Source: Ilyomonas sp965214235
GTDB taxonomy: Bacteria; Bacteroidota; Bacteroidia; Chitinophagales; Chitinophagaceae
Assembly (NCBI GenBank): GCA_965214235.1
Contig: CBDCBH010000003.1
Coordinates: 1,488,001-1,552,000 of the forward strand
Direction of reading: 5' to 3'
Length of the DNA: 64,000 nt
In this document: one piece after another, positions 8,288 to 16,791 of the stretch
How positions within the stretch are numbered: position 1 is the first letter of the stretch
How the letters are laid out: every line of letters begins with the position of its first letter
Translations under genes and position numbers: made by a program
The notes under the pieces: model-generated
What the model was told of the DNA's origin: nothing
What the model saw: only the letters and a program-made list of their open reading frames with translations
The model's database searches: none

Positions 8288-9136
8288 TGATGTGTTGACA
8301 TCTATAGATTTAAGTTAATAAGAAAAGCAGCCAGGAAACAAAGAGAAAAAAATGAACAAGCGGTCTTTTCATAACTGGTGGCAATTTTACGATACTGTTT
8401 GAGTTTATTGATGGTTCGTTCAATGACATTTCGCTTTTTATACGTTTCATAATCAATAGGTCTTTGTTGTAACCGGCTTTTCTTTGGCGGGATGACAGTT
8501 TCAATGCCTTCACTATCCGGATAATGCAGCAGCCATTCTGCATCGTATGCCTTATCAGCTATTAGTTTGCCTGGCTTCGTTGCCCGTATCAGATCCAAAG
8601 CTGCTTTTACATCTGCTGTTTGTCCGCCTGTCAATATCATAGCTTCGATTCTTCCTTTTCCGTCTGTGCTGACATGAATCTTTGTTGTCAGACTGCCTCT
8701 TGACCTGCCGATAGCCTGATCACCCTGTTTGCCCGTTTCCCTATTTTTTTAAAGCACCTGCTGCATGCTGATGTACCCTGATAGCTGTAGAATCAATCAG
8801 CAGTGTCCTGACGTCTTTATCTGCGAGGTCTTTGAATATTCGTTTCCATATACCTGCCTTAGCCCATCTTCTGAAGCGCACATAAACCGTATTCCAGTTG
8901 CCAAACCGTTCAGGAAGGTCGCGCCAGGGAATACCACATTTCGCTACAAACATAACTGCATTGATGAACAAACGGTTTTCAACACTCTTACCTTGATAAC
9001 CCGGCTGGCAGGGTAGCTTCTGCCGTATCGCTTCCCATTGCTCATCATTAATCTCATAACGTCGCATCTCTCTTTTTTTTCCACTACCTCCTAAACTTCT
9101 ATACCAATCTTTTCTTTCTTAAATGTCAACACGCTC
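8288..9136 (-). mobile_element. IS5-family insertion sequence, 849 bp, TA target duplication
   Basis: The ends are TGATGTGTTGACA (8288-8300) and TGTCAACACGCTC (9124-9136), which pair over GTGTTGACA, and both are flanked by TA (8286-8287 and 9137-9138). The size and two-frame transposase fit the IS5 family, IS427-like group. It lies downstream of the cytochrome-like gene. Confidence 0.85.
8302..9067 (-). CDS. IS5-family transposase in two frames
   Basis: The first ORF (9067-8741, 108 aa) has the N-terminal DUF4096-type domain and the first catalytic Asp (LLIDSTAIRVHQ). The second frame, open from the A7 tract (about 8752) to 8302, carries the second Asp (LIADKAYDAEW) and the Glu (NVIERTINKLKQYR), completing a DDE site. 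The first frame ends TTA AAA AAA TAG. The second is entered by a +1 (or -2) shift at the A7 run, or by slippage dropping one A. Programmed frameshifting is known in this group; a simple indel in this copy cannot be excluded. Confidence 0.85.
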
Positions 9137-9188
9137 TAAAGAATTTGTAAGTAATTTTTGTAAAATTTTTAATTTCACAAAAAACAGC

Positions 9189-9269
9189 AACCGCTAACAA
9201 TAGGTTATTTGTTCCGGGCTTGACCAGCAACTATTCCCGTACTTCGCCAAGCTTCGAACGTTGTGCGCC
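9189..9269 (+). repeat. Compact attC-like palindrome
   Basis: It opens with AACCGCTAAC (9189-9198) and closes with GTTGTGCGCC (9260-9269), giving ...AAC and GTT... ends. Inner arms GTTCCGGGCTTGACC and CTTCGCCAAGCTTCGAAC pair imperfectly. ACCGCTAAC is identical to the inverse-core motif at 52299 in the 51-55 kb array. At 81 bp it has the size of a classical attC site. Confidence 0.5.
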
Positions 9270-9295
9270 ATGCCTCAATATAATCTACACCAACG

Positions 9296-9469
9296 ATGAC
9301 CATCAAGACCTTGTTAACTACGTGTTGGATTTATGCTGCTTTAGGATTGGCAATTTGGAATGTTTATTTACATTTTAAAGTAAATAAAACTGAGCGAACA
9401 AAATCTTCATACAGTCTACAAGAATTGACTAACAAAATAGTTGCCTGTTTGAAGCCTAATTTTCCTTAA
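9296..9469 (+). CDS. Possible 57-aa single-pass membrane peptide after the attC-like site
   Basis: An ATG 27 bp after the palindrome opens a 57-codon frame ending TAA at 9467-9469. The N-terminal third is a hydrophobic segment (CWIYAALGLAIWNVYLHF) followed by a basic, polar tail with SLQELTNKIV. The position directly behind an attC-like site fits a small cassette gene. No homologue is recognised. A reverse-strand frame of 70 codons overlaps it (9416-9628), looks less protein-like, and is not annotated. Confidence 0.35.
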   Translation: MTIKTLLTTCWIYAALGLAIWNVYLHFKVNKTERTKSSYSLQELTNKIVACLKPNFP

Positions 9470-9647
9470 CCTTATTGTCATTGCCATTATCGGACGCCTC
9501 CTTAGTTTTTCGGATTCTTTATCTTCTTCAGCCACTTTGTGATAAGGGCTGCTTCTGTTATCATTCTCTTTTTTTAAAACAAGAGTCGCGATGGTGTTTG
9601 CAAAACCCTTAGTTGCTTTATTTTGCATATTGATTATCAGACATTTA

Positions 9648-10904
9648 TTAATGCTGCACTAAGTTATAATAAGGCAGTGATACACCTATACCACAGAAAC
9701 CCGTTACATACAAAACATAAACCCCCGGTTCGGTAACATCTAAATAAGGTTTGTTTTGGCCAGGTAAAAGCTTATTATTTCTTTCCCAACTATACTTATA
9801 TCTGTCTGAAGTAATAACATTCACTAAACGTGTGTCTTTAGTGTGGAAGGAATTTGAGATATGAACCACTTTAATAGCTGCAACGGGAGCAAGAGTAGCA
9901 TAATGACCCTGCGCATCAAATGTTTCAGGCGAACCATCATTGTTCAAATCAACCATATTACTTGGCGCATTGCCCCAAAACACAGGTGCATTGGTTGTCG
10001 TTAACATAAAAGCGGGCGTATAAAGAGTGGCTTGCTCACCCTGATAATAAGAATTCTCAATAAAATAATCCATAATACCGTCCTTGTTCCAATCGTAATA
10101 AACCCGACGCATGTTACCAAATTCCTGTGTGTAAAGGGAAAAAGTTGCGTTAGTTAATGTGCCACTATTCAGATAAGCTTGTTCTATAGGGGGATCCTCA
10201 TAAAGAGTGGTTAGGTATGAAATAAAAAAATCCGGGGTTTTATTATCGTCCATATGTCCGCTGTTCATATTTGCAAACGCAATTTCAGTGATCCAAGCCT
10301 GTGAATAAAAGTTGGGTTGAGGAACGGGGTTATGAGTTTGATCTTCTACGAACACAGGATTTTGGGCGGTGCCCTCGTTTCTAAAAAAATCAACGTATTC
10401 ATACGGAAACATGTCTGGAGATAAACTGGTTACAAACGCATCATAGTCGCCATCACCATCTATATCAACAAAAGCAAAAGGTCCATTGCCGGCAGCGGCA
10501 GGGTTGACAAAGCCTGTTGTTGTGCTTAATTCATATTGAGGTCTCTTCGGTGTACCAATGTTGCGATACAACCTCATTACCTGATCACCTGGGTTGGTTG
10601 CGCCAAACGTTCCGCCAATGTAGCAATCTAAATCGCCATCGCCATCAATGTCAACGAAAAATAAGCCATTGATGTTTTGCGGAACCGGCTTAGCGTGTAA
10701 AATGGGGTTCGCAGCATCTGCATTGACAAATGTATTACACTGTGCACCTGCACGCATAGTAAGAAAAAGAACCATCAGCAGTACAGTGATTTTAATGAGA
10801 GGTACAGCGATGCGATTCGTAAAAAGAAGATAAATAGAAACAGCCTGGTAAGTAACGATACCAGTGCTAAAAGACATGGCCACAGCGGGAGTAGCTTTTT
10901 TCAT
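9648..10904 (-). CDS. Secreted VCBS/FG-GAP repeat protein
   Basis: This is a 418-aa exported protein. The hydrophobic segment ITVLLMVLFLTMRAGAQ (about 38-54) is a signal peptide, so the true start may be an internal Met; the upstream ATG at 10904 gives an unusually long N-region. Repeats with Ca-binding-like DxDxDGDxD motifs are visible: DIDGDGDLDCY (about 85), DIDGDGDYDAF (about 145), DWNKDGIMDYF and DLNNDGSPETF. These are the hallmark of VCBS/FG-GAP beta-propellers used in adhesion or surface binding. No C-terminal sorting domain is evident. It is a single gene with no obvious operon partner. Confidence 0.8.
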   Translation of the reverse strand: MKKATPAVAMSFSTGIVTYQAVSIYLLFTNRIAVPLIKITVLLMVLFLTMRAGAQCNTFVNADAANPILHAKPVPQNINGLFFVDIDGDGDLDCYIGGTFGATNPGDQVMRLYRNIGTPKRPQYELSTTTGFVNPAAAGNGPFAFVDIDGDGDYDAFVTSLSPDMFPYEYVDFFRNEGTAQNPVFVEDQTHNPVPQPNFYSQAWITEIAFANMNSGHMDDNKTPDFFISYLTTLYEDPPIEQAYLNSGTLTNATFSLYTQEFGNMRRVYYDWNKDGIMDYFIENSYYQGEQATLYTPAFMLTTTNAPVFWGNAPSNMVDLNNDGSPETFDAQGHYATLAPVAAIKVVHISNSFHTKDTRLVNVITSDRYKYSWERNNKLLPGQNKPYLDVTEPGVYVLYVTGFCGIGVSLPYYNLVQH

Positions 10905-11268
10905 GATGAGATTGTTTATGATGAGAGTAAGGAATGAGTTGTTAATATAGTTGTTTTATTTACTACAAGAGCTGCCGCAAATAATAGCTTTGCCTCTCTT
11001 TTGGTAGCGGCTGTTAGTAACAAGCTGAGGGAAAGCCCAGGTAAAAGTAATTTTCGGCCGTTCTCCTTTAGCTTACCTAATAACAGCTAATTAGACGGTG
11101 TTGCAAACAGTAAGGAAACGGTTATCAATGAAAAAGGTGGCAGCCGTTACGCCGAACGAGGAGAGCTATCTTCTAACACTGCACGGGATGATTGCTTATA
11201 GATTTCTTGCTTTCTCAACACAATGATATTGCCATGTTTCCGAAGGGCTGCAAGCCGATGCGGCTGAA
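10905..11268. other. Intergenic, no clear gene
   Basis: It holds the upstream region of the VCBS gene on the left. From about 11150 a frame encoding SYLLTLHGMIAYRFLAFSTQ runs into TGA and continues in the same frame into the 11269 ORF. The following ORF may therefore be the tail of a broken gene. Confidence 0.35.
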
Positions 11269-11487
11269 TTGTTAGATAACCTCGTGGATTTCTTTCACAT
11301 GATAAACCATAACGATACTCTTGCTTTTTTAGATCACGAAAGTTGCGAGTATATTAGTGACGACCAGAAAGAACTCAATCGGCTATTAAATTATTATGAC
11401 TACGATAAACGCAGAGAGCACAAACATCACTCGCATTACTGCGGTGATTTGTCACGTGAGGAAGAAGTAGACCGTATTGTGTTTTGA
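11269..11487 (+). CDS. Small acidic/His-rich hypothetical protein, possibly truncated
   Basis: This 72-codon frame begins at a TTG, with no ATG before residue 11. It is rich in His, Asp and Glu (HMINHNDTLAFLDHE, EHKHHSHYCGDLSREEE). Fifteen codons upstream, in the same frame, a TGA separates it from a coding-like stretch. It may be the 3' part of a gene interrupted by a nonsense codon. I do not recognise the family. Confidence 0.35.
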   Translation: MLDNLVDFFHMINHNDTLAFLDHESCEYISDDQKELNRLLNYYDYDKRREHKHHSHYCGDLSREEEVDRIVF

Positions 11488-11677
11488 GTTGCTAGATTTA
11501 ACGTAAGAATCGCCGTGTAAGTTTGAGCAACCCAAAACACGAAAACCATTAGCTACCGGGATTGAACACAAAAAATATATTTATAATGCGTGAATTGCGA
11601 AGCATTTGTTTCGTTTATTTAAAAGTTAGTGGTAATGCGAGAGTCAGCCGTCATTAACAAATTATTTAAATGGCGGT

Positions 11678-12100
11678 ATGAAAAACAGTAAAACTTACAA
11701 CATGACAGGTATTACAACATCAATTCAACCATGGCTTTCTGTTGTTAACAGTGAAAAAGCCGGAACTTTTTATAAACAAGCATTCGGGGCTGTTGAAAGT
11801 TATCGCATGGAAACACCAGACGGCGGATTAGTACTCAAGCTTTCTGTAGATGGCGCTGAATTCTGGGTAAGCGGACACCTGGCAGATGTAGGCGATGTCA
11901 TTTCAAAAAACTTAAGACAAGAGGTGATTAGAATGATTTTAGTTGTAGAAAATCCAGATGCTGTTTTTCAACATGCAATAAAAGTAGGAGCTACAGAGGT
12001 GTATCCTGTTGGCGAAGACTTTGGCTGGAGATTGGGAAGACTGTCTGATCCATTTGGTATTGACTGGGAAATTGGTAAACCAATGGAAATTGTGACATAA
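11678..12100 (+). CDS. VOC-superfamily (PhnB/glyoxalase-like) protein
   Basis: This 140-aa protein has the paired beta-alpha-beta-beta-beta modules of the vicinal oxygen chelate fold: SIQPWLSVVNSEKAGTFYKQ, FGAVESYRMETPDGG, then VENPDAVFQHAIKVGA and GWRLGRLSDPFGIDWEIG. The C-terminal R-x-DPFG-x-W-E motif is typical of PhnB-like members. An alternative start is the Met at codon 9 (MTGITTSI). The substrate is unknown; such proteins bind metals, antibiotics or small ligands. A monocistronic transcript is likely, with hairpins at 12.18 and 12.37 kb downstream. Confidence 0.85.
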   Translation: MKNSKTYNMTGITTSIQPWLSVVNSEKAGTFYKQAFGAVESYRMETPDGGLVLKLSVDGAEFWVSGHLADVGDVISKNLRQEVIRMILVVENPDAVFQHAIKVGATEVYPVGEDFGWRLGRLSDPFGIDWEIGKPMEIVT

Positions 12101-12180
12101 GTTGACGGCTTTTAGTTATTAACTGAGTGACTAAAGTTTGTAATTGATGATGAAGCAGGGTATGAAAAAAAGAATAAAAA

Positions 12181-12202
12181 GACCCGTCTAAAAAGACAGG
12201 TC
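12181..12202. terminator. Short hairpin downstream of the VOC gene
   Basis: GACCCGTCT and AGACAGGTC pair with one mismatch around a 4-base loop. No T-run follows, so termination is uncertain. Confidence 0.35.
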
Positions 12203-12364
12203 GGTTTGAACAGAAACCAACTCTCTGCGATCGCAGATAGCCAGAGTTGAAGCAAACTTATTAAAAACTGGTTAGAGAAGATTTAGAATCTGCTTAATGA
12301 GCGAAAGGGTTGCATTCGCAAATTATTTTTGTAACCGCATGGATATGTGTTTTAAATAAAAAGT

Positions 12365-12393
12365 AAGCCGCTGTTTCGTTCAGCGGCTTTTTT
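12365..12393 (+). terminator. Rho-independent terminator
   Basis: AAGCCGCT (12365-12372) and AGCGGCTT (12382-12389) form a perfect 8-bp stem followed by a T-tract. Stem and loop resemble the terminator behind the 71-aa gene at 61.99 kb. Confidence 0.8.
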
Positions 12394-12397
12394 ATTT

Positions 12398-12634
12398 ATG
12401 TTTGGTAAAAGTTACTGCCTTATGGTAAAAGGTCAATTGTTAGATACATACTATATCTACGATTCCCGTTACAAAATCAATCCTGATAAAGCTTTGGAAT
12501 TGGACGTCTGCAATACTCTGCATGAAGCCAGGAAAAGCTTCAATACAGGACACGCCTTGCTTATGTTTTTGGCACATAAATCATTTGCAAACTTGCTTAC
12601 CAATGTTGTGTCTCGTTTTGTGTATTCTTCCTGA
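12398..12634 (+). CDS. Doubtful 78-codon ORF after a terminator
   Basis: The frame starts 5 bp after a strong terminator, so its ATG cannot be served by upstream transcription. The inner part (YIYDSRYKINPDKALELD) looks protein-like while the ends do not. It may be the remnant of a longer gene. No family is recognised. Confidence 0.25.
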   Translation: MFGKSYCLMVKGQLLDTYYIYDSRYKINPDKALELDVCNTLHEARKSFNTGHALLMFLAHKSFANLLTNVVSRFVYSS

Positions 12635-12793
12635 AATTTTTTAATACTGCTTTTATCTGATTATCTGTCTGCCCGTAAGTTGCTAAACTATAAGTAAAAA
12701 GTAAAAAAGAAAAGGTCAATGTTTTGAATATCATAATCGTTAATTAGATTGCCCCTACCAGGCTAAAGCATTTGTTTATAATTTAATCTCTGT

Positions 12794-13189
12794 TTATACG
12801 ACCTTCTGATCCATCGGCACAGAATGCAATCCCACTCTATTTCCCTCGGTATCTATAAATACAGCAATGTAACCATGTTCTGCAGAGACTTCTAATTTTG
12901 AAATAACTATTTTGCCACCTGCATCTTCAATCTTATCAAGAATCTTTTGAACATCAGGATTGCCGTTTAAATATACTAATGTGCCTGTTTGTGAAGGTGT
13001 ATAAAATTCTCGATTGAAGCATATTGCCCCGTTGATGTTCCTCGAATTTTCTGTTGGAAAAATCCTCATTTGATGCGGAGAATCTATAGAGATCATGGTA
13101 ATATCAAAAATGGCTTCATAGAATTTTTGCGCACGGTTAATGTCTGTTGCTGGAATTTCAAACCAACTGATCGTATTTTTGAATATCAT
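12794..13189 (-). CDS. VOC-superfamily protein
   Basis: A 131-aa vicinal oxygen chelate protein. The N-terminal module begins TISWFEIPATDINRAQKFYE and the C-terminal module has AEHGYIAVFIDTEGNRVGLH, the pattern of glyoxalase/bleomycin-resistance relatives. Its length suits a single-domain dimeric member. The substrate is unknown. It stands alone on the minus strand with an AT-rich upstream region at 13190-13290. Confidence 0.87.
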   Translation of the reverse strand: MIFKNTISWFEIPATDINRAQKFYEAIFDITMISIDSPHQMRIFPTENSRNINGAICFNREFYTPSQTGTLVYLNGNPDVQKILDKIEDAGGKIVISKLEVSAEHGYIAVFIDTEGNRVGLHSVPMDQKVV

Positions 13190-13317
13190 ATTAATTAATT
13201 AAAAGTTGATAATTATTATGTTGCTTACTTAATACTGGACAAACATCATTGGTATTAATCAACTCAACACTTATCACTGCAAGGGTAAAATATGAATAGT
13301 TGTTTTTGCATTGATCT

Positions 13318-13986
13318 TTATTTAGTACCTCTTTTTTTTAATAAAATATGGAATATTCTCTTTGAAAAAAGTGATCCGATAATTGTCCATAAAATAACTT
13401 GCCTGTTGTCAGTGAGAAATGTCATTAATAAAATTCCTATAAATATGATGGTTAAAAAAAAGGTATCAGAAGTAAGTCTGATCTTTTCCTCTTTTGTCAT
13501 TGGAAAGGATAGCTCTTTATATTTTACCATTGACATCCAATAGAAAACGTATATCGTTAATCCGGCAAGAATGTGATTCAATAACAAAAACCTCAGTGCG
13601 AGGATAACAATACTATAATTCTCTATACTTTCTCCAAAAAAAGTTGTGGTAAAAGGGAAAAATATAATAGGCAATAAAATGACCAGGTTAGCAATTACTA
13701 TCGGCCTGTTATAATTGTGAATGTGTTTAAATAAAAAATGATGCCTTATCCAATATTTCGAGATCAAGGTAAAACTAACCAATAAGGAAAAAAGATGAAA
13801 TCTCAGATTAACCAACTGTTGCCAAACACTGTTATAAGTACTTTCTTTTGTTACTTGCGGAACTTTAAAATCTATTACAAGTAATGTAATTGCAATTGCA
13901 AAAACTGCATCACTAAAAAATGCCAGTCGCTCCACCTGGAAATCCTGCTTTGGATGTTTCTGTAAATGTGAATGCAACTGTTTCAA
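13318..13986 (-). CDS. TMEM175-family (DUF1211) membrane protein
   Basis: A 222-aa integral membrane protein. The signature RLAFFSDAVFAIAITLLVID (19-38) is the conserved R-x3-FSD motif of the first helix of TMEM175-type potassium channels. Five further hydrophobic helices follow (about 62-82, 96-116, 124-146, 172-190, 196-210). Bacterial homologues form tetrameric K+ channels; the function here is by homology. It is followed on the same strand by nothing closely spaced, so it is probably monocistronic. Confidence 0.85.
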   Translation of the reverse strand: MKQLHSHLQKHPKQDFQVERLAFFSDAVFAIAITLLVIDFKVPQVTKESTYNSVWQQLVNLRFHLFSLLVSFTLISKYWIRHHFLFKHIHNYNRPIVIANLVILLPIIFFPFTTTFFGESIENYSIVILALRFLLLNHILAGLTIYVFYWMSMVKYKELSFPMTKEEKIRLTSDTFFLTIIFIGILLMTFLTDNRQVILWTIIGSLFSKRIFHILLKKRGTK

Positions 13987-14069
13987 TTTGCTCGTATGTA
14001 TGTGTTATAAACCCAATCAGATTCCGCCTTCCTTAATTTTGTTAACACTGTGCCCAAGGTTTTAAATCG

Positions 14070-14465
14070 TTATTTGCTAATATTTTTATATGATGATATC
14101 GTCGTGATCGTTTTAATTGTACAAGATAAAACGAGCATAAAGGGCAAAAGTGTTAATAGACTGAGGAGGTATGTGTCACGTTGTAAAGTTGGATACATCC
14201 GGTACGTTTCGTCTCTCGCCTTTTTATTAAAAAATTTAATTATTCCTAAATCATTTTCTTTATGTATCAACGAACCCGCTGCAAAGAGAACAAATACGCA
14301 ACAATTAAGGACTATACCTAAAGTAATTAGTGCATAAAGAATTTTGCCACGAAGAAAATAATAGATCATAAAAAACCCAATAACTAATATGATAAGTAAA
14401 AATTCTACCAGGCTAAATAAAAATCCATAAACGTAATTGTGCAGTTTAATTTTTTCTGTAATCAT
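14070..14465 (-). CDS. Hypothetical membrane protein, three or four helices
   Basis: A 131-aa protein with hydrophobic segments at about residues 13-35, 41-65 and 100-120, joined by short loops (KENDLGIIKFFNKKARDETY). The family is not recognised. It lies between the TMEM175-like and ICMT-like genes on the same strand but with gaps over 50 bp, so co-transcription is possible but not shown. Confidence 0.6.
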   Translation of the reverse strand: MITEKIKLHNYVYGFLFSLVEFLLIILVIGFFMIYYFLRGKILYALITLGIVLNCCVFVLFAAGSLIHKENDLGIIKFFNKKARDETYRMYPTLQRDTYLLSLLTLLPFMLVLSCTIKTITTISSYKNISK

Positions 14466-14516
14466 CTATAAATATTTTTTGAGACACATAATGATTGAAA
14501 AACTTACAAGTTGTTT

Positions 14517-15083
14517 TCAGTAAATAAAAGGCAATATTTTTTTTACCCTTAGTTTATAAGCAATAAAATGATCTGCAAATACCTGACTCATATAACTTTC
14601 TTCCTTAGCAATTTTTATAAATATGCCCGGTATTATAAACAGTAAAGAAAGGTAACCTTTTACTAATCCTTCTGTCATAGCACAACCTACAAACGCTAAC
14701 AGGACACCAGTATAAATAGGATTGCGGCTAAGTGCATATGGGCCTGCCTGAATCAATTGATGTTCCTGCTTAATGGCAATTCGGCCACTCCAGTTTTTGC
14801 CTAAGTAAATACGTGCCCAAACAGCAAACAACAGCCCAATAATACAGAGTATCATACCGCTTATTTTAAAAATTGGTTGCTGTAAATAAAATGGCTGATT
14901 TAAAAACAGAAAGCTGATGTTGTTTGTAAACAACAATAAAAAAGCAACTACCCAAAAGCACATATAAACTATCCGTCGTAAATCATTTTGGCGTTTAAAT
15001 GATTTTTTAACGTTAAAAGCGGCGACAAACCAATAAATTCCCGTTAAGAGCCAGAGGATTTTTTCAATTTTAATCAGTAACAT
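14517..15083 (-). CDS. Isoprenylcysteine carboxyl methyltransferase-like (ICMT/PEMT) protein
   Basis: A 188-aa multi-pass membrane protein. The diagnostic C-terminal block is LIQAGPYALSRNPIYTGVLL (about 111-130), the SAM-binding 'GPY...RHPxY' motif of ICMT and phospholipid methyltransferases, followed by KEESYMSQVFADHFIAYKLR, the equivalent of the 'E..l...fg..y..Y' motif. About five membrane helices are visible. Bacterial members methylate unknown lipid or prenyl-type acceptors. It is divergent from the MarR gene, separated by about 110 bp that probably contain both promoters. Confidence 0.87.
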   Translation of the reverse strand: MLLIKIEKILWLLTGIYWFVAAFNVKKSFKRQNDLRRIVYMCFWVVAFLLLFTNNISFLFLNQPFYLQQPIFKISGMILCIIGLLFAVWARIYLGKNWSGRIAIKQEHQLIQAGPYALSRNPIYTGVLLAFVGCAMTEGLVKGYLSLLFIIPGIFIKIAKEESYMSQVFADHFIAYKLRVKKILPFIY

Positions 15084-15195
15084 AAAAATGGATCTCGTAA
15101 TAAAGCGAAACTGCTCTATTTGTAAAACGAAAGTAGCGATATTGTTTTAATTGACAAATAATCAATATAAAACGGATTTGCTTTATTTTTGGGAA

Positions 15196-15807
15196 ATGGA
15201 AAAAGAGGTATCAGTTGTTCCACTTATAGCAAAATGGGAAGCTTTCTACAGGCTGCACAAAGGAAAAGATATTTATGATTTTGCAAGCTGGTTACTCAGT
15301 GAAAAACATGAGCAGAGAGAGGCTTCAGAAAAAAGCATAAAAAAGGAAACAAGGGGCAACCACACCGAAACTGCTATACTTATTACCAAGCTTCAGCGAT
15401 ACCTCGGAATTTGTGTAAGCCCTCATGTAAAAAGACTTGGATTTACAAAAGAGCATGAATATAATTTTCTTTACCAGATCAGCAGAATGGACAAGCCAAG
15501 TAAAAATGACTTAAGCAAAGAAAATATGATAGAGCTATCAACTGGCCGGGATATTATAAAGCGCTTAAAAATGAAAGAGCTGGTTGAAGAAAAAGAAAAC
15601 CCAAATGATAGAAGAGCTATGCAGGTAAGCCTTACTGCCAAGGGAAAAAAACTGTTATGGAAAAGTTTTGAAATAATGGCAGGGTCTTTCAAGGATTTTC
15701 TCGGTGATCTCACAGAAAAAGAACAAGGGGAGCTTATAAGAATATTAAAAAAAATAAATAATTACCATGCAGTAAAAAACAGAAAAGCGGTATTGACTTA
15801 TTTGTAA
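15196..15807 (+). CDS. MarR-family transcriptional regulator
   Basis: I place the start at the ATG 15196 (203 aa) rather than the TTG at 15151, because the segment before it is AT-rich and promoter-like. The C-terminal two thirds form a winged helix: NFLYQISRMDKPSKNDLSKE, then LSTGRDIIKRLKMKELVEEK and the wing ENPNDRRAMQVSLTAKGKKL, which is the classical DxRxxxxxLTxxG motif of MarR. The N-terminal 60 residues are an extra charged extension. It is divergent from the ICMT-like gene, which it may control; this is inferred from position only. Confidence 0.87.
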   Translation: MEKEVSVVPLIAKWEAFYRLHKGKDIYDFASWLLSEKHEQREASEKSIKKETRGNHTETAILITKLQRYLGICVSPHVKRLGFTKEHEYNFLYQISRMDKPSKNDLSKENMIELSTGRDIIKRLKMKELVEEKENPNDRRAMQVSLTAKGKKLLWKSFEIMAGSFKDFLGDLTEKEQGELIRILKKINNYHAVKNRKAVLTYL

Positions 15808-15932
15808 CTTAGTAATATTACCTCAGTTGTTATGTTTGTATTGATTATTCATTTTACGGGCGAAGATGTATTTACTTCAATGAATGAAACCCTTTTCTAA
15901 AGGAAGAAAGATTTTAATCTAATGAATATTCA

Positions 15933-16265
15933 TTGGATCTTTCGTCCTGTTACAACTTAAACAACTTAAATGGGAGGGTAAGAAAAGGTTGGATGACTAT
16001 TATCAATCTATTCATAGCAATATTAATATTTCGAAGTTTAAGCACTTGCAAAATTTGGTTTGTGATACAGTATCTTGTCAAACAGATTATTAAAAACTGC
16101 TTTGCGATGTTTGTCTATGATTTTAAATACGACATTGGTTCTCAAATACGCAAATTCTTCACTTTTATCCAATATAAACTTTGTCATTGTTTAAAAGTTT
16201 ATATGGTAATAGTTACAGACGCAATCCGTGCCTCTTTTCCTTTTAAAAAGCGATTAAACCCCTGA
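15933..16265 (+). pseudogene. Relic of a conjugal coupling protein (MobC/TraG-like)
   Basis: The translation aligns with residues of the intact coupling protein at 48185-50137: RKGWMTIINLFIAILIF against RNSWINIINPFRGLLIV, WFVIQYLVKQIIKNCFAMF against WFVVQHVIKQHIEKGFSMF, and VYDFKYDIGSQI against IYDFKYDDLSKI. The Walker A glycines (GSPGAGKS) have become SLSTCKI. It is therefore an old, strongly diverged internal piece covering about 110 of 650 residues. It shows that a related mobilizable element once sat here. Confidence 0.75.
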
Positions 16266-16329
16266 ACTCAATCAGCAGCTTTTTTGTGTTGCTATGCATT
16301 TTATGTAAATAGAGTTATTGTCAAGCCAA

Positions 16330-16545
16330 CTACGCTGTGCTAGTAGCATTTGCAATTAAGGAAGTAGTATTATCAAAGCTTCCGTTGACGGTTATTTGGC
16401 AATTGCCAGGGAACACAAGTGTGCAAGTGTCTGTTAGCCCGATAATGTACAAGATGTTAGACACGTTTACAGAGTAATTGATCTGTCCAACCGGTCCTTC
16501 TAAACCGTTAACCGTAATACTAAAAGGCACATAGATGGGTTTCAT
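16330..16545 (-). CDS. 71-aa small protein, copy 1 of a duplicated gene
   Basis: It is about 80% identical in protein to the gene at 61740-61955: both start MKPIY and share EGPVGQINYSVN and SNILYIIGLTDTCTLVFPGN. Both copies have the same length and a nearly identical upstream region of about 110 bp. The core (ILYIIGLTDTCTLVF) faintly resembles the first half of a LytTR DNA-binding domain, but the second half is absent and I do not assign it. Mostly conservative changes suggest both copies are or were translated. Confidence 0.65.
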   Translation of the reverse strand: MKPIYVPFSITVNGLEGPVGQINYSVNVSNILYIIGLTDTCTLVFPGNCQITVNGSFDNTTSLIANATSTA

Positions 16546-16660
16546 AAGTTTCTTTCAAACGTAAGTAAAATACACTGACATAAATAAAGAGGCCCACATC
16601 GCTCGCTTGTTTAATTGTAACAGTATTTTTATATGGACATTTCAGATTCATCTTTCTGAT
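16546..16660 (-). promoter_or_regulatory. Conserved upstream region of the 71-aa gene, copy 1
   Basis: Read on the minus strand it matches 61631-61739 at roughly 85%, including AAATGTCCATATAAAAATAC, GTTACAATTAAA, a GCGAGCGA element and TTTATTTATGTCAGT. Conservation up to the start codon is as high as in the coding part. It probably holds the promoter and perhaps a structured leader. Confidence 0.6.
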
Positions 16661-16791
16661 AACCTTTTCCAAACGAATATAATTCCATGTTCTTCTCCTC
16701 TAAGAGCAAAGCATTTAAAATTAGTTATTGTTCACACTATTCTTGTGTTGCTTCGTTGAAAAAACAAATAGAAGACAGGCGGTAGGAGGCT

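Noticed and set aside
11640..12112. VOC gene as a cassette
   Set aside because: AGCCGTCATTAAC and GTTGACGGCT flank the gene, but in AAC...GTT order, the reverse of a cassette, and no attC-like arm is present.
16330..16545. 71-aa protein as a LytTR transcription factor
   Set aside because: Only the first half of the LytTR pattern is suggested; the conserved H-R-S-x-x-V/I part is absent, so the assignment is not supported.
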